Shown piece by piece: positions 45,140 through 55,920 of a stretch of DNA of 64,000 nucleotides. The stretch lies in contig CAMRHE010000067.1 in the NCBI GenBank assembly GCA_947044405.1, positions 4,603,501 to 4,667,500 of the forward strand, written 5' to 3'. The notes under the pieces are model-generated. The model saw nothing but the letters and a program-made list of their open reading frames with translations, ran no database searches and had not been told where the DNA came from. Position 1 is the first letter of the stretch. Each line of letters opens with the position of its first letter. Both the position numbers and the translations under genes were made by a program. Origin of the DNA: Leptodactylus fallax (taxonomy: Eukaryota; Chordata; Amphibia; Anura; Leptodactylidae).

Positions 45140-45365
45140 TAATTTGTACATTAATGATTTTTTAATTGCTAATAATGCAACACTTTGCTTGAGAAAGACT
45201 CATGTAATAGAACCCGAAACATGGCACATATGAAATAAATCCATTTCAACTTTTTTACACCATATTATTATTATTTTGCTTACTTATATAGCACTGTCAT
45301 ATTCCGCAGGACATTATAGACATTGTCAATCATATCGTGCAGTGCTGCCTTTTTCCATACTTATC
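45140..45365 (+). repeat. Penelope-like fragment, inverted pair, right arm
   Basis: It matches 44119-44312 in opposite orientation: GTACATTAATGATTTTTTAA, TTGCTAATAATGCAA, CTTGAGAAAGACTCATGTAA, CCCGAAACATGGCAC, GAAATAAATCCATTTCAAC, then CACCATAT, an interruption (45265-45337), and CAGTGCTGCCTTTTTCCATA. Degenerate hammerhead-type core at about 45191-45226. Confidence 0.55.
45265..45337 (-). mobile_element. 5'-truncated SINE/LINE tail nested in the right arm
   Basis: The left arm of the pair is continuous here, but the right arm is interrupted by about 73 bases. On the minus strand they read ...CCTGCGGAATATGACAGTGC, TATATAAGTAAGCAAAATAA and (TAA)n. CATAT occurs at both edges and may be the target duplication. 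Same tail as 41990-42056. Confidence 0.65.
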
Positions 45366-45435
45366 TACATAGGAGCTTTCATGCTGGGCTTTTTGGCTTA
45401 CACCCTTACAAGCAGTGCTGCAGGTGATTTTGTTG

Positions 45436-45436
<1 letters not shown>

Positions 45437-45474
<38 letters not shown>

Positions 45475-45500
45475 TAGATATTAGGCAGGTAGAGAGATAG

Positions 45501-45563
<63 letters not shown>

Positions 45564-45604
45564 GCGAGAGAGAGAATAGATATTAGGAAGGTAGAGAGAT
45601 AGAG

Positions 45605-45658
<54 letters not shown>

Positions 45659-45660
45659 CA
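45437..45660 (+). repeat. (GATA)n array 2
   Basis: Three GATA runs (about 45437-45475, 45497-45562, 45606-45658) separated by the segment ATATTAGGCAGGTAGAGAGA and its variant ATATTAGGAAGGTAGAGAGA. The same spacer type is in array 1 (ATATTAGGTAGATAGATA), so the arrays share an origin. Confidence 0.95.
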
Positions 45661-45661
45661 A

Positions 45662-46980
45662 TTACTGCATTTAGCTTCTATCTATCTGTGATAGGGTCTC
45701 CATACATTGTGGCAGCAAAACTGTGACAGCAAAACATTTTGCTGCTTAATGTCCCATGTGTCAACAGTGTCAGCTCAGCTACCTGCAGAACTCATTAATG
45801 AGGACCTGTCACCAAGCATGAAATGTCCAATGACATCCATCATCTGATAGGCGCTGTCACCCTGAGTATTTTGGTGTGTTCTATATTCAAATCTGTTCAG
45901 CCATTCCAAAGATATAAGTCCTGTTAGCATTGATGGTAATTAGGGTATAATAGCCAAGTGAGCAGTAACATTATGGTTTCCCTGTGTTCTGTAGGTAACC
46001 ACCCATTTGGCTAATAGATTGCAATTTGTATAAGCACAGGGTACATAACAGGGTATGCACAGGGTATCAGAAGAGGTATGTCAATAGGCCCACAGGTCAG
46101 ATAGGGAAGAGAGCTAAGCAGTCAAGCGTACCCCCTCCTGTAGGGCCCCTCTGCAGCTGTATATGGTATGCAGGGAGTGTGTCTATCCCTGGTATGGACC
46201 AAAGGCTTCAACCAATACTACCTAACTGAAGCTCCTAATCTGTTAATTCGATAAAAAGTAAAAGCATCGCAACTCGGCATCGATCCTTCCTTCCTTGGGT
46301 GTTCAGATTTCTTGTGAAGCTAGGCTGGTCTTATCTGTCCACTATACTGTATTCTTACTGCTGAGTTTAATAAAATATTGCTGATAAAAGTCAATCATTT
46401 CAAGTTTTATGTGAAAAAAAATTCATCAGTTTTTATCATGCCTGCAGCAGTTTTTTCATGACTTAGTGATGATTATATTCCATAGTCATCAGATAGTGGT
46501 AACATAGCGGTCACCTATGCTGGTTTTCCGTACATAGCGGTCAAACTGAAAATGAACTTGACAGATTGACAGCATGCAAGGAAGCAGAGAAATGTGAATT
46601 TGCAGTATTATTCTGTAATATAGTTCTTGTTATTAATAAATTGGGAAATGGAAGGAGAAAGTGAACTTTTGGTCTCATTTATCAAAATTGTCTTTGCAAA
46701 CCATAGCAACTGATCATAATACACTATGAGAAGTTTGACGTGAAAGCTGCTTATAGGTAGCATGCGCTATACATCCAAGATCCACTGATTTAGTAAAATC
46801 TTATTTAAAGAAAATAGAAACTACAGACTTTGGGAAAGGCCTGTACTAGATATTAGGTGGGTCACAGACCTGTGCACATCAGACTTTCACCTTGGTTGAG
46901 AGCAAGCCCTATTTCTATCTAGTCTGGACCTATGTGATAAAAGCTATAGACCCACCGTGCCGCTGCAATATTTTGTTTAG
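45662..46980. other. Unclassified DNA
   Basis: No gene or complete repeat recognised; open frames are short and motif-free. Confidence 0.4.
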
Positions 46981-46984
46981 GGCT

Positions 46985-47400
46985 GCTCCTTAGGGCATTG
47001 TCTAAATAGTCCCCTGCTTTTTGCTTTTTTAAAACTGTGCAAGGATCTGAACCTGCAGGGAACTGCCAAGTCACTACCTCAATGACAGCTGGCCCTGACT
47101 AGTCAAGATTTACAGATGTGTAGCACCAAAGGGAACAGGTATACACATGGTCAGTCTTGCCGAGGTCAGGACAGGCAGAGTTCGTTTGTCACACTAAACA
47201 GTGGTCAGGGCAGATTCACAGAATAGGTGGAGAAGGTTCAGAGCTGAGTAACCAGGCAGAGGTCAAAATACTGGTAGTCAGATTATCAGAAGCAAAATAT
47301 ATCTTTAGAGAACTAGCAAGTTAGGAACCTTATTGCTCAGGAAACTTCCAGTGGGGAAGGCGTCTTAAATAGCACACAAGTGCAGTGGATTGACAGGTAA
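46985..47400 (+). repeat. Unclassified dispersed repeat R1, copy 2
   Basis: Collinear with 25290-25690 (AAGTCACTACCTCAATGACA, GAGGTCAGGACAGGCAG, GGTCAGGGCAGATTCAC, GTTAGGAACCTTATTGCTCA). Related GGTCAGGAACAAGTCTGAGG sequence occurs at 41238. Possibly an old LTR. Confidence 0.6.
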
Positions 47401-47419
47401 CAGATTACAAGATTTAACA

Positions 47420-48330
47420 GCTTTTTAAAGGGCGGGGCACACATCATAGAGGCACGTACTGGAGCACAGTGCTCGCAGCCTGCAAGACCAGTCCAATGGG
47501 AAGAGAGAGGGGACACTGTTGGCCTCATCCAGATGGTGACACAACCCGTCAGAACACCACAAGCTATATTGACCTGATAGCAGCCCTAGTCTTGGATCAC
47601 ATTGTTAAGAGAGCAGCTATGGCAATAACTATTTAAAGTCTATCTTCACTTGCTACATAATGTTTCCTTCTCACAGAGAGCAAGTAACTATGATGTTTGT
47701 TCCTTCACCACTTTACTCTGAGCTGTATAATAAGCAATCTTCTCAAGCTTTTTTTTTTTTTTTTCATATTATTTCATTAGTCATAAGCTGGAGGCACCTC
47801 TCTGTGCAAAGCTGTGTGGAAACATGTAGAGTCTTTGAAGAGAGACCTGCCCCTCCCTCTCCTCACACTGTGTTCCATCTTGAGCCTACTGGTATCTAAA
47901 GACAGAACTTCCCTAGTAGCAGTGAGTGAGCAGCAGATAGAAAGGATGGGGACATCTAGGGGCAGCAACAATAGATTTTTCATGCAGAAAACTGCAACAT
48001 TTTAAAATAAATTGCATTATATTTTGGTCCAGAATGACATGATCTATTAAATGACACCATGTTGTGTGAATAGTTAGAGAGCATTCAAAAATAAGAATTA
48101 GTCCCCAAATAAAAACCAGGTACAGCATATATTATAAATAGAAAAATCCTAATGCCCAGCAAGAGTTGTTCTCAAAAACTTATCCTACCACAAGTGTATT
48201 GCAGGAACAAAAGTCTTCCTCGTGGATTGGATTCCCAGAATGAATTCCACTGGGGAGCCTTAGATTAGGCTCCCCAGTACTGCACTGGGAACAACAGACT
48301 GTAAGGTACAAATAGACTTCCCAAACTGAA
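47420..48330. other. Unclassified DNA
   Basis: No recognised gene. A T-run is present at 47750-47764. An inverted pair GGGAGCCTTAGATTAGGCTCCC lies at 48254-48275. Confidence 0.4.
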
Positions 48331-48337
48331 TTAGGTC

Positions 48338-48706
48338 TTAAAGGGGTTGTCTGGGGCAAAAATTCTATTTTTTAATTAGACAAGGGGATCATGCTCCACT
48401 ACCTCCCAGCATGATCCGGTCCTGCTGGTCTGTTATGGTCTTCCAGTGGAAGTCCCCACCACACATGACCACTGAAGCTGTGATGTCCCGGGTCCCTTCC
48501 ACTGAGGTTGCTGATTGGCCTCAGCGGACCCGGGACATCACAGCCAGCGAGGAATTTCACTTTGAGAAGACAGCCCAGCATAAGAACTGGACCACTCTGG
48601 GAGGTCACCGGAGCACCAGGGATAGGTAATTATGATTTTTTTCTTATTTTTTTCACCTCCCCCTATTTTAAAAAACTATTTTTTTTTGTCTGGACAACAC
48701 CTTTAA
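48338..48706. mobile_element. Foldback MITE family G, copy 2
   Basis: The ends TTAAAGGGGTTGTCTGGGGC and GTCTGGACAACACCTTTAA are inverted repeats with TTAA edges. The centre has long inverted pairs, CTGTGATGTCCCGGGTCC / GGACCCGGGACATCACAG. The right part GGACCACTCTGGGAGG, CACCGGAGCACCAGGGA matches copy 1 at 31630-31660. Confidence 0.82.
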
Positions 48707-48714
48707 GCATAGCA

Positions 48715-49550
48715 TGCTAGGAGGAAAAACATTTATGCTTGATATACATAAGCATAGTCACCATGGACTTTTATTCTTTTTGAGTGTATTCGGCTTTTAA
48801 TGCGATCAAGGGATTGCAGTTTTTTTGGATTGTGCTGAGCATTTCCTTCTACCTACATTATGTACTGTACTATACATTCTTTTTGAACGTTCCTATACCT
48901 AAGATGATCAGTATTAGCTAAACATACAATTCCCCTTTAACAAAGCGTTGAAATGTAAAGGAGAATTTATCTACCTTATCTTATTTGATCTAAAATCAAA
49001 CATCTCTGTCTGCGCCTGCAGCTAATCTGTCCTGTGGCTGAAGGATTTGTACAAGGCTGATTTCCCAGAACCGTATTCACTGGAGCTCAGAGCTCTTAAC
49101 TTGGCTCGCAATACACAACTATGGCATCTCCACTATAGTGTCTGTGTCAGTATGTATCTGGAATCATATACCAATCCTTTCTCTTGCCAAATCAATTTCC
49201 CAAAATTAAGCTCTAGCTAAGATGTGGTTGCCAGCTTATACCAGTAAATTAGATGGCATTACAGAACTGCTGCTTTCATTTATTGAACTTTTTCATTGAG
49301 TTTGACTGTAAATTATAAAAAAGGGAACAAAAGCAATTTAATGAGCCCAATCTGTTATACCGATGAGTAGCTTAATATAATGTACGGTTACTTTATCTCA
49401 GTATTTAGCTTGTGTTTCACAATTTCTAACCTGTCCAGATATGGCTTGAGTCAAGTCAAGATCAAATTTATCATCCAGCATGAACCACTTTAATAAATTC
49501 CGCACCTTACTTTTTCAAATATACCAGAAATATTCCAGATTTCTTGAAAT
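48715..49550. other. Apparently unique DNA
   Basis: 49000-49500 shares nothing with the rest of the window and lacks simple repeats or inverted ends. No coding frame. A candidate place to look for conserved non-coding sequence. Confidence 0.3.
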
Positions 49551-49552
49551 GG

Positions 49553-50278
49553 TTAAAGAGGTTTTTAAGGCAAAAAAGTTATTTTTCAAAAAAGGTCTGT
49601 TAGTGCTATTAATAGGTTAATATGTGAACCAAACATCTTTAGCAATGTTTTAAGTGATTTCTGGGTTTCTCTGTGAGCTCCTGGCATCTTCTGCATTTAT
49701 TTACATGGGCATTTTCCTGTTCTGTTTTCCTACAACTACCATGATGCCTTGAGCCACTCAGAGCTGACTCACACCACCTCCCTCTCTCACTCCCTTCCCC
49801 TCCCTTTCTCACTCACATCCCCCTCCCTGTTTCCCTGGCTAGCCTGTCTACTACTAGCCCTTCCTAACTAACTCAAACCCTTCCCACCCCATCATACTTA
49901 TCTATTTTCCAGTCTGGACCTTCTGGACATGTGATGTCACTTCTTCTGGGCATGCTGGCGCTCCGGCTCTATTACGTAAGCTTGGGCGGCCGGCAGACAT
50001 CAAGAAGAGGAGGTGCCAGCCACCCAGAAGAAGTGACATCCCGTGCCCAGAAGGTCCAGACCAGAAGACAGGTAAGACAGGAGTGGTTAGTATAGGTGAT
50101 GTTCCGTCCATCCGTCCCCCCCCCCCCCCCCACTGGAAAATCAGAAAATCTGCCTGGGGCAGTAAATATAAATTTTGGTAATTTAAGTAAATTAGAAGGT
50201 AGGTGGGTGGGTGTTTAGATTAGATTAGATTAGATTAGAAAGATTAGTTGATTAGTTTATCCTGGACAACCCCTTTAA
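49553..50278. mobile_element. Foldback MITE family G-like, long copy
   Basis: The ends TTAAAGAGGTTTTTAAGGCA and CCTGGACAACCCCTTTAA are weak inverted repeats with TTAA edges. A long inner hairpin pairs GTCTGGACCTTCTGGACATG, TGATGTCACTTCTTCTGGGC (49913-49951) with CCAGAAGAAGTGACATCCCG, TGCCCAGAAGGTCCAGACCA (50023-50062). C-run at 50118-50131 and (ATTAG)n at 50219-50239. Confidence 0.65.
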
Positions 50279-50279
50279 T

Positions 50280-50965
50280 CTCTAATGAAAACAATACATA
50301 TATTCCTAATTCTTTTCTGTAAAAGGTTTCAATAGCAAAATTCACAAAATTTATTCACAATTTCAGCGTAATAGGCTTTTGTGATTTTACTTTTCTTTAA
50401 ATGCATACAACAGTCAATAAATCATTTGCGTAGAAGAGCAGCATATTGACTTTAGTTAAAAAAAAAAAAGTTACATTTTATTTTAAGTCATAATTCCCGG
50501 AAGTTTTAAAATCAAGAATGTAGTCTGCATGTTTGTTTTTTACTCTTTTAATAAATCCTATAATCTAGTGAAGCGGACTTTATCTTGGGAGCTTCTTGTG
50601 ATGGTGCCAGAGCTTCATTGGAGTTTGCACAAATATTGACTTAGAGACATGACTTGAAACACAAAACTTTGGGTCAAAAATCAGTTAATTAGCTAATATG
50701 ATCAACATCAGGAGAGATGGAAACAGGTGCAAGTGCAGATAAGACATAAAATAAACATTTATGAAAGTACAAAAGAATTGTAGTTTCTTTACACTTCAAA
50801 GGAAGGGTTAATAACATGCTGCTAAATACCTGAGACAGTCTTGTGATGTTTTAATATTTTCCATAAGGAATAATAATTTATTTAGAAATAGATTTTTTTC
50901 ACAGACCCATTTTTTAAACTAAGCTTTGCGATCATGTGAAGGCGCCTTTCAAATGTTTTTGTTAA
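50280..50965. other. Apparently unique AT-rich DNA
   Basis: No coding frame, no match elsewhere in the window. It runs into the low-complexity block before the Copia element. Confidence 0.3.
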
Positions 50966-50969
50966 AACC

Positions 50970-51319
50970 CCTGGGGTTTTTTGTTAAAGGGGGGGTTTTA
51001 GGTAAATATTTTTTGTGGTTTTTTTTGTTGGTTTTTTTTCCTTTTTGGTTTTTTTAAAGGTTTTGGGGGGTTTTTTGTTGTTGTAATTTTTTTTATTTTT
51101 TCTGGGGGGGGGGGGGGGTTTTTTTTTTGGGTTTGGGGGGGGGGGGAGGGTGTGTTTTTTTTTTTTTTGGGGGGGGGGGGGGGAGGGGGTTGTTTCGGCG
51201 CTGCTTTTTTTTTGTTTGTGTTTTTTTTTTGTTTTGTTTTGTGGGGGGGTGTTGGGTTTGTGGGTTGGGTGTTTTTTTTTCCCCCTCCCCCCCCCGCCGG
51301 GGGGGGTGGGTGGGTTGTA
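50970..51319 (+). other. Homopolymer-rich G/T block, probable low-quality sequence
   Basis: Almost entirely runs of T and G (up to about 17 in a row) with nearly no A or C until a short C-run. It abuts the left LTR, whose first 11 bases are also altered. Proline/lysine-rich and glycine/phenylalanine-rich frames here are artefacts of the runs. It resembles erroneous gap-fill rather than natural microsatellite. Confidence 0.7.
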
Positions 51320-51624
51320 TGTTTTTGTTTACTATATACATATATATGCAACAGATAGACTTATTTGTTTGCAGGAGAAGTTTACATCTATCTGACAGTA
51401 GATGGCGATGTTATTAGTGTTATATGCTGAATAGAGTGTAATGGTATGCTATGTGAGACTTGCTGTACCTTGCTTTTTATCTCTCTATTGTAAAAGGTCC
51501 ATTTTACTTTCAAGTTTTGCTGTGTTAACGTTTTGATGCTGTTTACCTCATGTTCTAAGAAGTAAATGCTGATTATCCCATATAATCTACTCTCAAGCTT
51601 CTTCTGTGACACAACTATGCAACA
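51320..51624 (+). repeat. Copia 5' LTR
   Basis: It matches the 3' LTR from ACTATATACATATATATGCA (51331) to the terminal CTATGCAACA. The first 11 bases (TGTTTTTGTTT) differ from the 3' LTR (TGTTGGTATAT), next to the G/T-rich block, so they are probably misread. TATATACATATATA may serve as the TATA region. Confidence 0.92.
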
Positions 51625-51638
51625 GGTTATGGGCCCAG
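51625..51638 (+). promoter_or_regulatory. Copia primer-binding site for a half initiator tRNA-Met
   Basis: GGTTATGGGCCCAG directly follows the LTR. It is the exact complement of the anticodon arm of vertebrate initiator tRNA-Met (CTGGGCCCATAACC), whose last base would be nucleotide 39 counted from the 5' end. Drosophila copia is known to prime from such a 39-nt 5' tRNA fragment instead of the tRNA 3' end. Confidence 0.85.
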
Positions 51639-51717
51639 GCATAGAAGACAAAAAGACCCAGTGAATGCAAAAGGATTCTTCAGAACAATTCTCTCCAAAC
51701 AAGTAAGACAAGTTAAA

Positions 51718-53781
51718 ATGACCAGCAATTCAGAACTCAGACTTACAGTAGCTAAGCTGAACAATGAGAACTATCAGTTATGGAAGTTCAAAGTGGAGAT
51801 GTTATTGTCTAAAGATGATTTATGGGATGTAATCACTACAGATAGACCCAATGATAATAATGAGACATGGGATAAGAAAAACAGACAAGCAAGAGCTACT
51901 ATCAGCTTATTAGTGGAAGATGATCAGTTAATCCACATAAGGAATGAGAATACAGCAAAGGGAATGTGGGAAGCATTGAGAAAGTTACATGAAAAATCCA
52001 GCTTAAATCACAAATTGTTTCTGCTAAGGAAACTTTACAAGATGAGATTAAGTGCACAGGAAGACATGCAGGAGCACATAAACTCCATGATGGAAGTGAT
52101 AACACAGCTGAGATCAGTTGGTGAAGATATTAAAGAAAGTCATGTAGCAGCAATATTATTGTGTAGCTTGCCGGATTCATACACTGCTTTGATAAATGCA
52201 CTAGAAACAAGACCTGAAGCAGACATTACACTAGAGTTTGTAAAAACACGACTCATAGATGAATACCAGAGAAGGAAAGAACAAACAAATGATTCCACAG
52301 AAAAGGACAGTGTAAATGCTCTTAAAATTACAGATAAGAGGACCTATAAAACAGAAACAAGAGTATGTTTCAGATGCAAGAAAAAGGGACATTTAAAGAA
52401 AGACTGTACTATATGGAAAGCAGAACAGAAGTTATACCATAAAGAAAGTAAACAGAAGGTGAAAAGCACAATATCTAACCCACATGCAGATCACTGGAAT
52501 GGTACATTTAAAGTAACCGATAAAAGGTTATCAATGAGTTGGTATATTGACTCAGGAGCAACAAGTCACATGACAAGTAATAAGAGCTTCTTTACTGAAC
52601 TTGATCTAAATAAGAAGGAAGCTATTTACCTTGCAGATGGGAGCAAAATAACCGCGGAAGGTACTGGACAAGGAATGCTAATCTATTCTGATAAATTTGG
52701 GCATAATACAAAGATACTAGTAAAGGATGTGTTATATGTTCCAAGACTAGATGGAGGACTATTATCTGTAAAACGTCTAATAGCTAAAGGACTTACTGTA
52801 AAATTCAAAGATGATGAATGTACAATCCTAGCAGGAGACAAGATAATAATTAATGTAAAAGCAGGTGAACAATTATATCATCTAGACACATTAAAGGAAC
52901 AGATGAAGTTATGTACACATGATCACAAGAATTGTATTCACATGTGGCATAGACGCTTAGGACACAGACATCCTGAGAGTATCATGGCATTACAGAACAA
53001 AAATTTGACAAAAGATCTGTTGATATCTGATTGCTCAATTATTGTAAGATGTGAATGTTGTATAAAATCTAAAGCTACAAGAGTGTGTATACCTAAAGAG
53101 AGTGAAACAAAAGGCACAAAACCACTTGACTTGGTGCATACTGATGTATGTGGACCCATGAAAGTAACCACATCAGGAGGTAATAGATATATGGTGACTT
53201 TTATAGATGACTACTCAAGATACACAGTCACGTACTTAATAAAGAACAAAAGTGAAGTTTTCAGTAAATTAGAAGAATACGTGTCAAAGTCGTATAATAA
53301 GTTTCAGAGGAAGCCAATCATCATTAGAAGTGATAATGGAGGTGAATTCACAGGACACCAAATAGAGAACTATTTAAGACAGAATGGAATAGAGCATCAC
53401 AAAACTGTTCCATACACACCTGAACAAAATGGCGTAGCAGAAAGGAAAAACAGAACTCTGACTGAAATGATAAGATGCATGCTAACAGATTCCAAACTAC
53501 CAGAGAAATACTGGGGTGAAGCAGCAATGACAGCTACTTATCTGCAAAATAGACTTTTTTCAAGAAAACTGGAAAAAACCCCATATGAACTGTGGCATGG
53601 TAAGAAACCAAGTGTGAATCATTTAAGAGTTTTTGGTTGCAAAGCTTTTGTTTTTGTTCCAGAAGAGAAACGCTCCAAACTTCAAAACAGAGCCATAGAA
53701 GGAATATTTGTTGGATATAGTGACAACTGCAAAGGATACAGAATCCTAGATCCTAAAAAAGACAAGAGTTACGGTGAGTAA
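51718..53781 (+). pseudogene. Copia gag-protease-integrase (upstream part of gag-pol)
   Basis: I start at the ATG at 51718 (MTSNSELRLTVAKLNNENYQ); an open frame extends upstream without an ATG. Gag of the UBN2/Copia type: LWKFKVEMLL, LRKLYKMRLS and LRSVGEDI blocks. Zinc knuckle CFRCKKKGHLKKDC (CX2CX4HX4C) at 52365-52406. Aspartic protease active site YIDSGATSHMTS with Asp at 52549. Integrase zinc domain MWHRRLGHRHPES...CECCIKSK (about 52942-53075). Integrase core: Asp in HTDVCGP (53142), Asp in RSDNGGEF (53332), Glu in GVAERKNR (53440), which is 35 residues after the second Asp (DD35E). The frame ends at TAA 53779-53781 after KDKSYGE because of a one-base shift. Restoring the shift continues into the next segment. 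Copia elements usually encode one long polyprotein. Confidence 0.93.
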
Positions 53782-54943
53782 CAGTGTAACATTCATTGAA
53801 GATCTAAATGATAACATTATGACATCACTGGAAATGAGAAATGAGAGAGACAACAGTGATATAAATGCAGGAACATCTGATGAAAAAGAAGTTGAAATTG
53901 ATAAAGTTCAAAATACTGAAAGTGAAGAGATAGAACTACAGACAGACACAGAACCAAGACGTTCAATGAGAGAAAACAAAGGAAAACCACCTGTACGTCT
54001 TTCATACAAGGCAAGTACAAATAAAGTATATGAACCTACATCTTGGGAGGATATATCTCAACTTTCAGAAGAAGAGGCCAATAAGTGGATAAAGGCTACA
54101 GAAACAGAAATGAAATCCATGCATGATTCAAAGACATGGACACTGACAGAATTACCAAAAGGGAGAAAAGCTATAGGATGTAAATGGGTTTTTAAAGTTA
54201 AATACCAAACAGATGGCACCGCTGAACAATACCGAGCAAGACTCGTAGCTAAAGGTTATTCTCAAAAATACGGAGAAGACTATGATGAAACATTTGCTCC
54301 GGTTGTCAAGCATACTACAATCAGAACTTTGCTTGCGGTTGCAGCTACTAAAGGAATGGAATTGAAACATCTGGATGTAAAGACAGCATTTCTGAATGGA
54401 GATTTAACAGAAGAAATTTACATGGAACAACCTCCAGGATTCAAAGATAAAGAGAAACCAAACATGGTTTGTAAGCTACAGAAAAGTATATACGGTTTAA
54501 AACAAGCCGCTAAAGCGTGGAATGATAAAATCACTGAAGTGCTCATAAATGAACATTTTCTAAGAAGCAAAGCGGATCCCTGTCTATACACAAAGAAACT
54601 AGATGACAGATGGATCTATGTACTGATATATGTTGATGATATTTTAGTTTGTTTTGAAAGAGAAAGGGATGAAGCTGAAATACGGAAAATTTTGGATCAA
54701 CACTTTGAGATCAAAGATCTGGGAAATGTGAAGCATTACCTAGGGATACAGATAGAAAGAGAAGAAGATGGGAGTTTCCAACTTAACCAAAATCACATGA
54801 TCAAAGATATAATAGAAACATTTGGACTGAAAGATGCGAAACCAGTAAAGTCTCCAATGGAAACTAATTATCTGAAGGAAATTAAAAGTGAACAAAATAT
54901 GTTACCAGATAATGAGCTATACAGAAAAGCAATGGGAAAATGA
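53774..54943 (+). pseudogene. Copia reverse transcriptase segment (+1 frame)
   Basis: It continues the polyprotein in the +1 frame; the first in-frame residues VSNSVTFIEDLND have no ATG of their own at the junction. After an acidic linker come the reverse transcriptase blocks: WKWVFK-type (GCKWVFKVKYQ), RARLVAKGYSQ, ETFAPVVKHTTIRTLL, LDVKTAFLNGDL with the first catalytic Asp, EEIYMEQPPGF, KSIYGLKQAAKAWN, DPCLY and the active-site YVDD at 54629-54640. Then comes NVKHYLGIQIER. It ends at an in-frame TGA (54941-54943), placed where related polyproteins have a hydrophobic residue (MGK-x-LYLATVTRPDI), so this looks like a nonsense mutation. Confidence 0.93.
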
Positions 54944-55579
54944 CTATATTTAGCGACTGTTACAAGGCCAGACATTGCAGCAGCAGTAGGAATTTTGAGC
55001 AGAAAAGTGTCAAACCCCAATGAAATGGATTGGAAAGCTGTAAAGAGAGTAATACGTTATCTGAAAGGAACTAGCAACGTTAAACTGAAACTACCTGCAA
55101 GTGATGAATGCGTTTTAACTGGATATGTTGATGCAGACTGGGCTGGAGATCCAATTGATAGAAAATCTACCAGTGGCTATCTTTTCTTACTCTCGGGCGG
55201 ACCAATTAGTTGGACTAGTAAAAAACAATCTATAGTAACACTATCGTCTACAGAAGCAGAATATGTAGCCGCCGCTCATGCGAGTCAAGAAGTTCTTTGG
55301 TTAAGACAACTACTAAGAGACTTAGGACAACAACAGTTAGGACCAACAACGTTACATGAAGACAATCAAGGATGTCTTGTTCTTGCTCAGATGGAAAGAG
55401 TTAATCCCAGAACTAAACACATTGATGTGAAGTTTCATTTCTTACGGGATCATCAGGAACAAGGAATTCTGAATTTAGAATACTGCCCAACTGAAGATAT
55501 GACAGCAGATATTTTCACAAAGGCGTTGAGTGCTGAAAGACACCAGAGACTGATGAAGAGATTATATTTAACTGAATAA
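54944..55579 (+). pseudogene. Copia RNase H segment after the nonsense codon
   Basis: Same frame as the reverse transcriptase segment. LYLATVTRPDIAAAVGILSR closes the polymerase domain. RNase H follows with YVDADWAGD (near 55127), KSTSGYLF, LSSTEAEYVA, HEDNQGC and KHIDVKFHFLRD, then DIFTKAL near the end. It ends at TAA 55577-55579, 21 bases before the 3' LTR. The catalytic acidic residues of RNase H (Asp of VDADW, Glu of STEAEY, Asp of HEDN) are present. It could be translated only by reading through the upstream stop. Confidence 0.92.
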
Positions 55580-55591
55580 GTTCTTACTGTT

Positions 55592-55600
55592 GAGAAAGGG
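55592..55600 (+). promoter_or_regulatory. Polypurine tract
   Basis: GAGAAAGGG immediately before the 3' LTR start TGTTGG; expected plus-strand priming site of the Copia element. Confidence 0.8.
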
Positions 55601-55905
55601 TGTTGGTATATACTATATACATATATATGCAACAGATAGACTTATTTGTTTGCAGGAGAAGTTTACATCTATCTGACAGTAGATGGCGATGTTATTAGTG
55701 TTATATGCTGAATAGAGTGTAATGGTATGCTATGTGAGACTTGCTGTACCTTGCTTTTTATCTCTCTATTGTAAAAGGTCCTTTTTACTTTCAAGTTTTG
55801 CTGTGTTAACGTTTTGATGCTGTTTACCTCATGTTCTAAGAAGTAAATGCTGATTATCCCATATAATCTACTCTCAAGCTTCTTCTGTGACACAACTATG
55901 CAACA
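55601..55905 (+). repeat. Copia 3' LTR
   Basis: It starts TGTTGGTATATACTATATAC and ends CACAACTATGCAACA. Apart from the altered first 11 bases of the 5' LTR, the only difference I see is in GGTCC(T/A)TTTTAC. The base composition after it (ACATAATCCAATCTA, then C- and G-runs) breaks down within 20 bases. Confidence 0.95.
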
Positions 55906-55920
55906 ACATAATCCAATCTA

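Larger units (their letters stand above)
51320..55905 (+). mobile_element. Copia LTR retrotransposon, recently inserted
   Basis: Two direct 305-bp LTRs (51320-51624, 55601-55905) bound a gag-pol region ordered gag, protease, integrase, reverse transcriptase, RNase H. This order, with integrase before polymerase, defines Copia (Ty1-like). The LTRs differ by one substitution in about 294 comparable bases. A primer-binding site follows the left LTR and a purine tract GAGAAAGGG precedes the right LTR. Lesions: a one-base frameshift near 53765-53774 and an in-frame TGA at 54941. No target duplication could be verified because the left flank is low-quality sequence. Confidence 0.96.

Noticed and set aside
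43920..45661. Tyr/Leu/Ser-rich minus-strand frames
   Set aside because: They read through (GATA)n arrays.
50998..51417. Long proline/lysine-rich and glycine/phenylalanine-rich open frames left of Copia
   Set aside because: They are translations of G and T homopolymer runs and have no protein character; the sequence itself looks unreliable.
51388..51711. 107-codon minus-strand frame shared with 55669-55893
   Set aside because: It is antisense to the Copia LTR; the match between the two places only reflects LTR identity.
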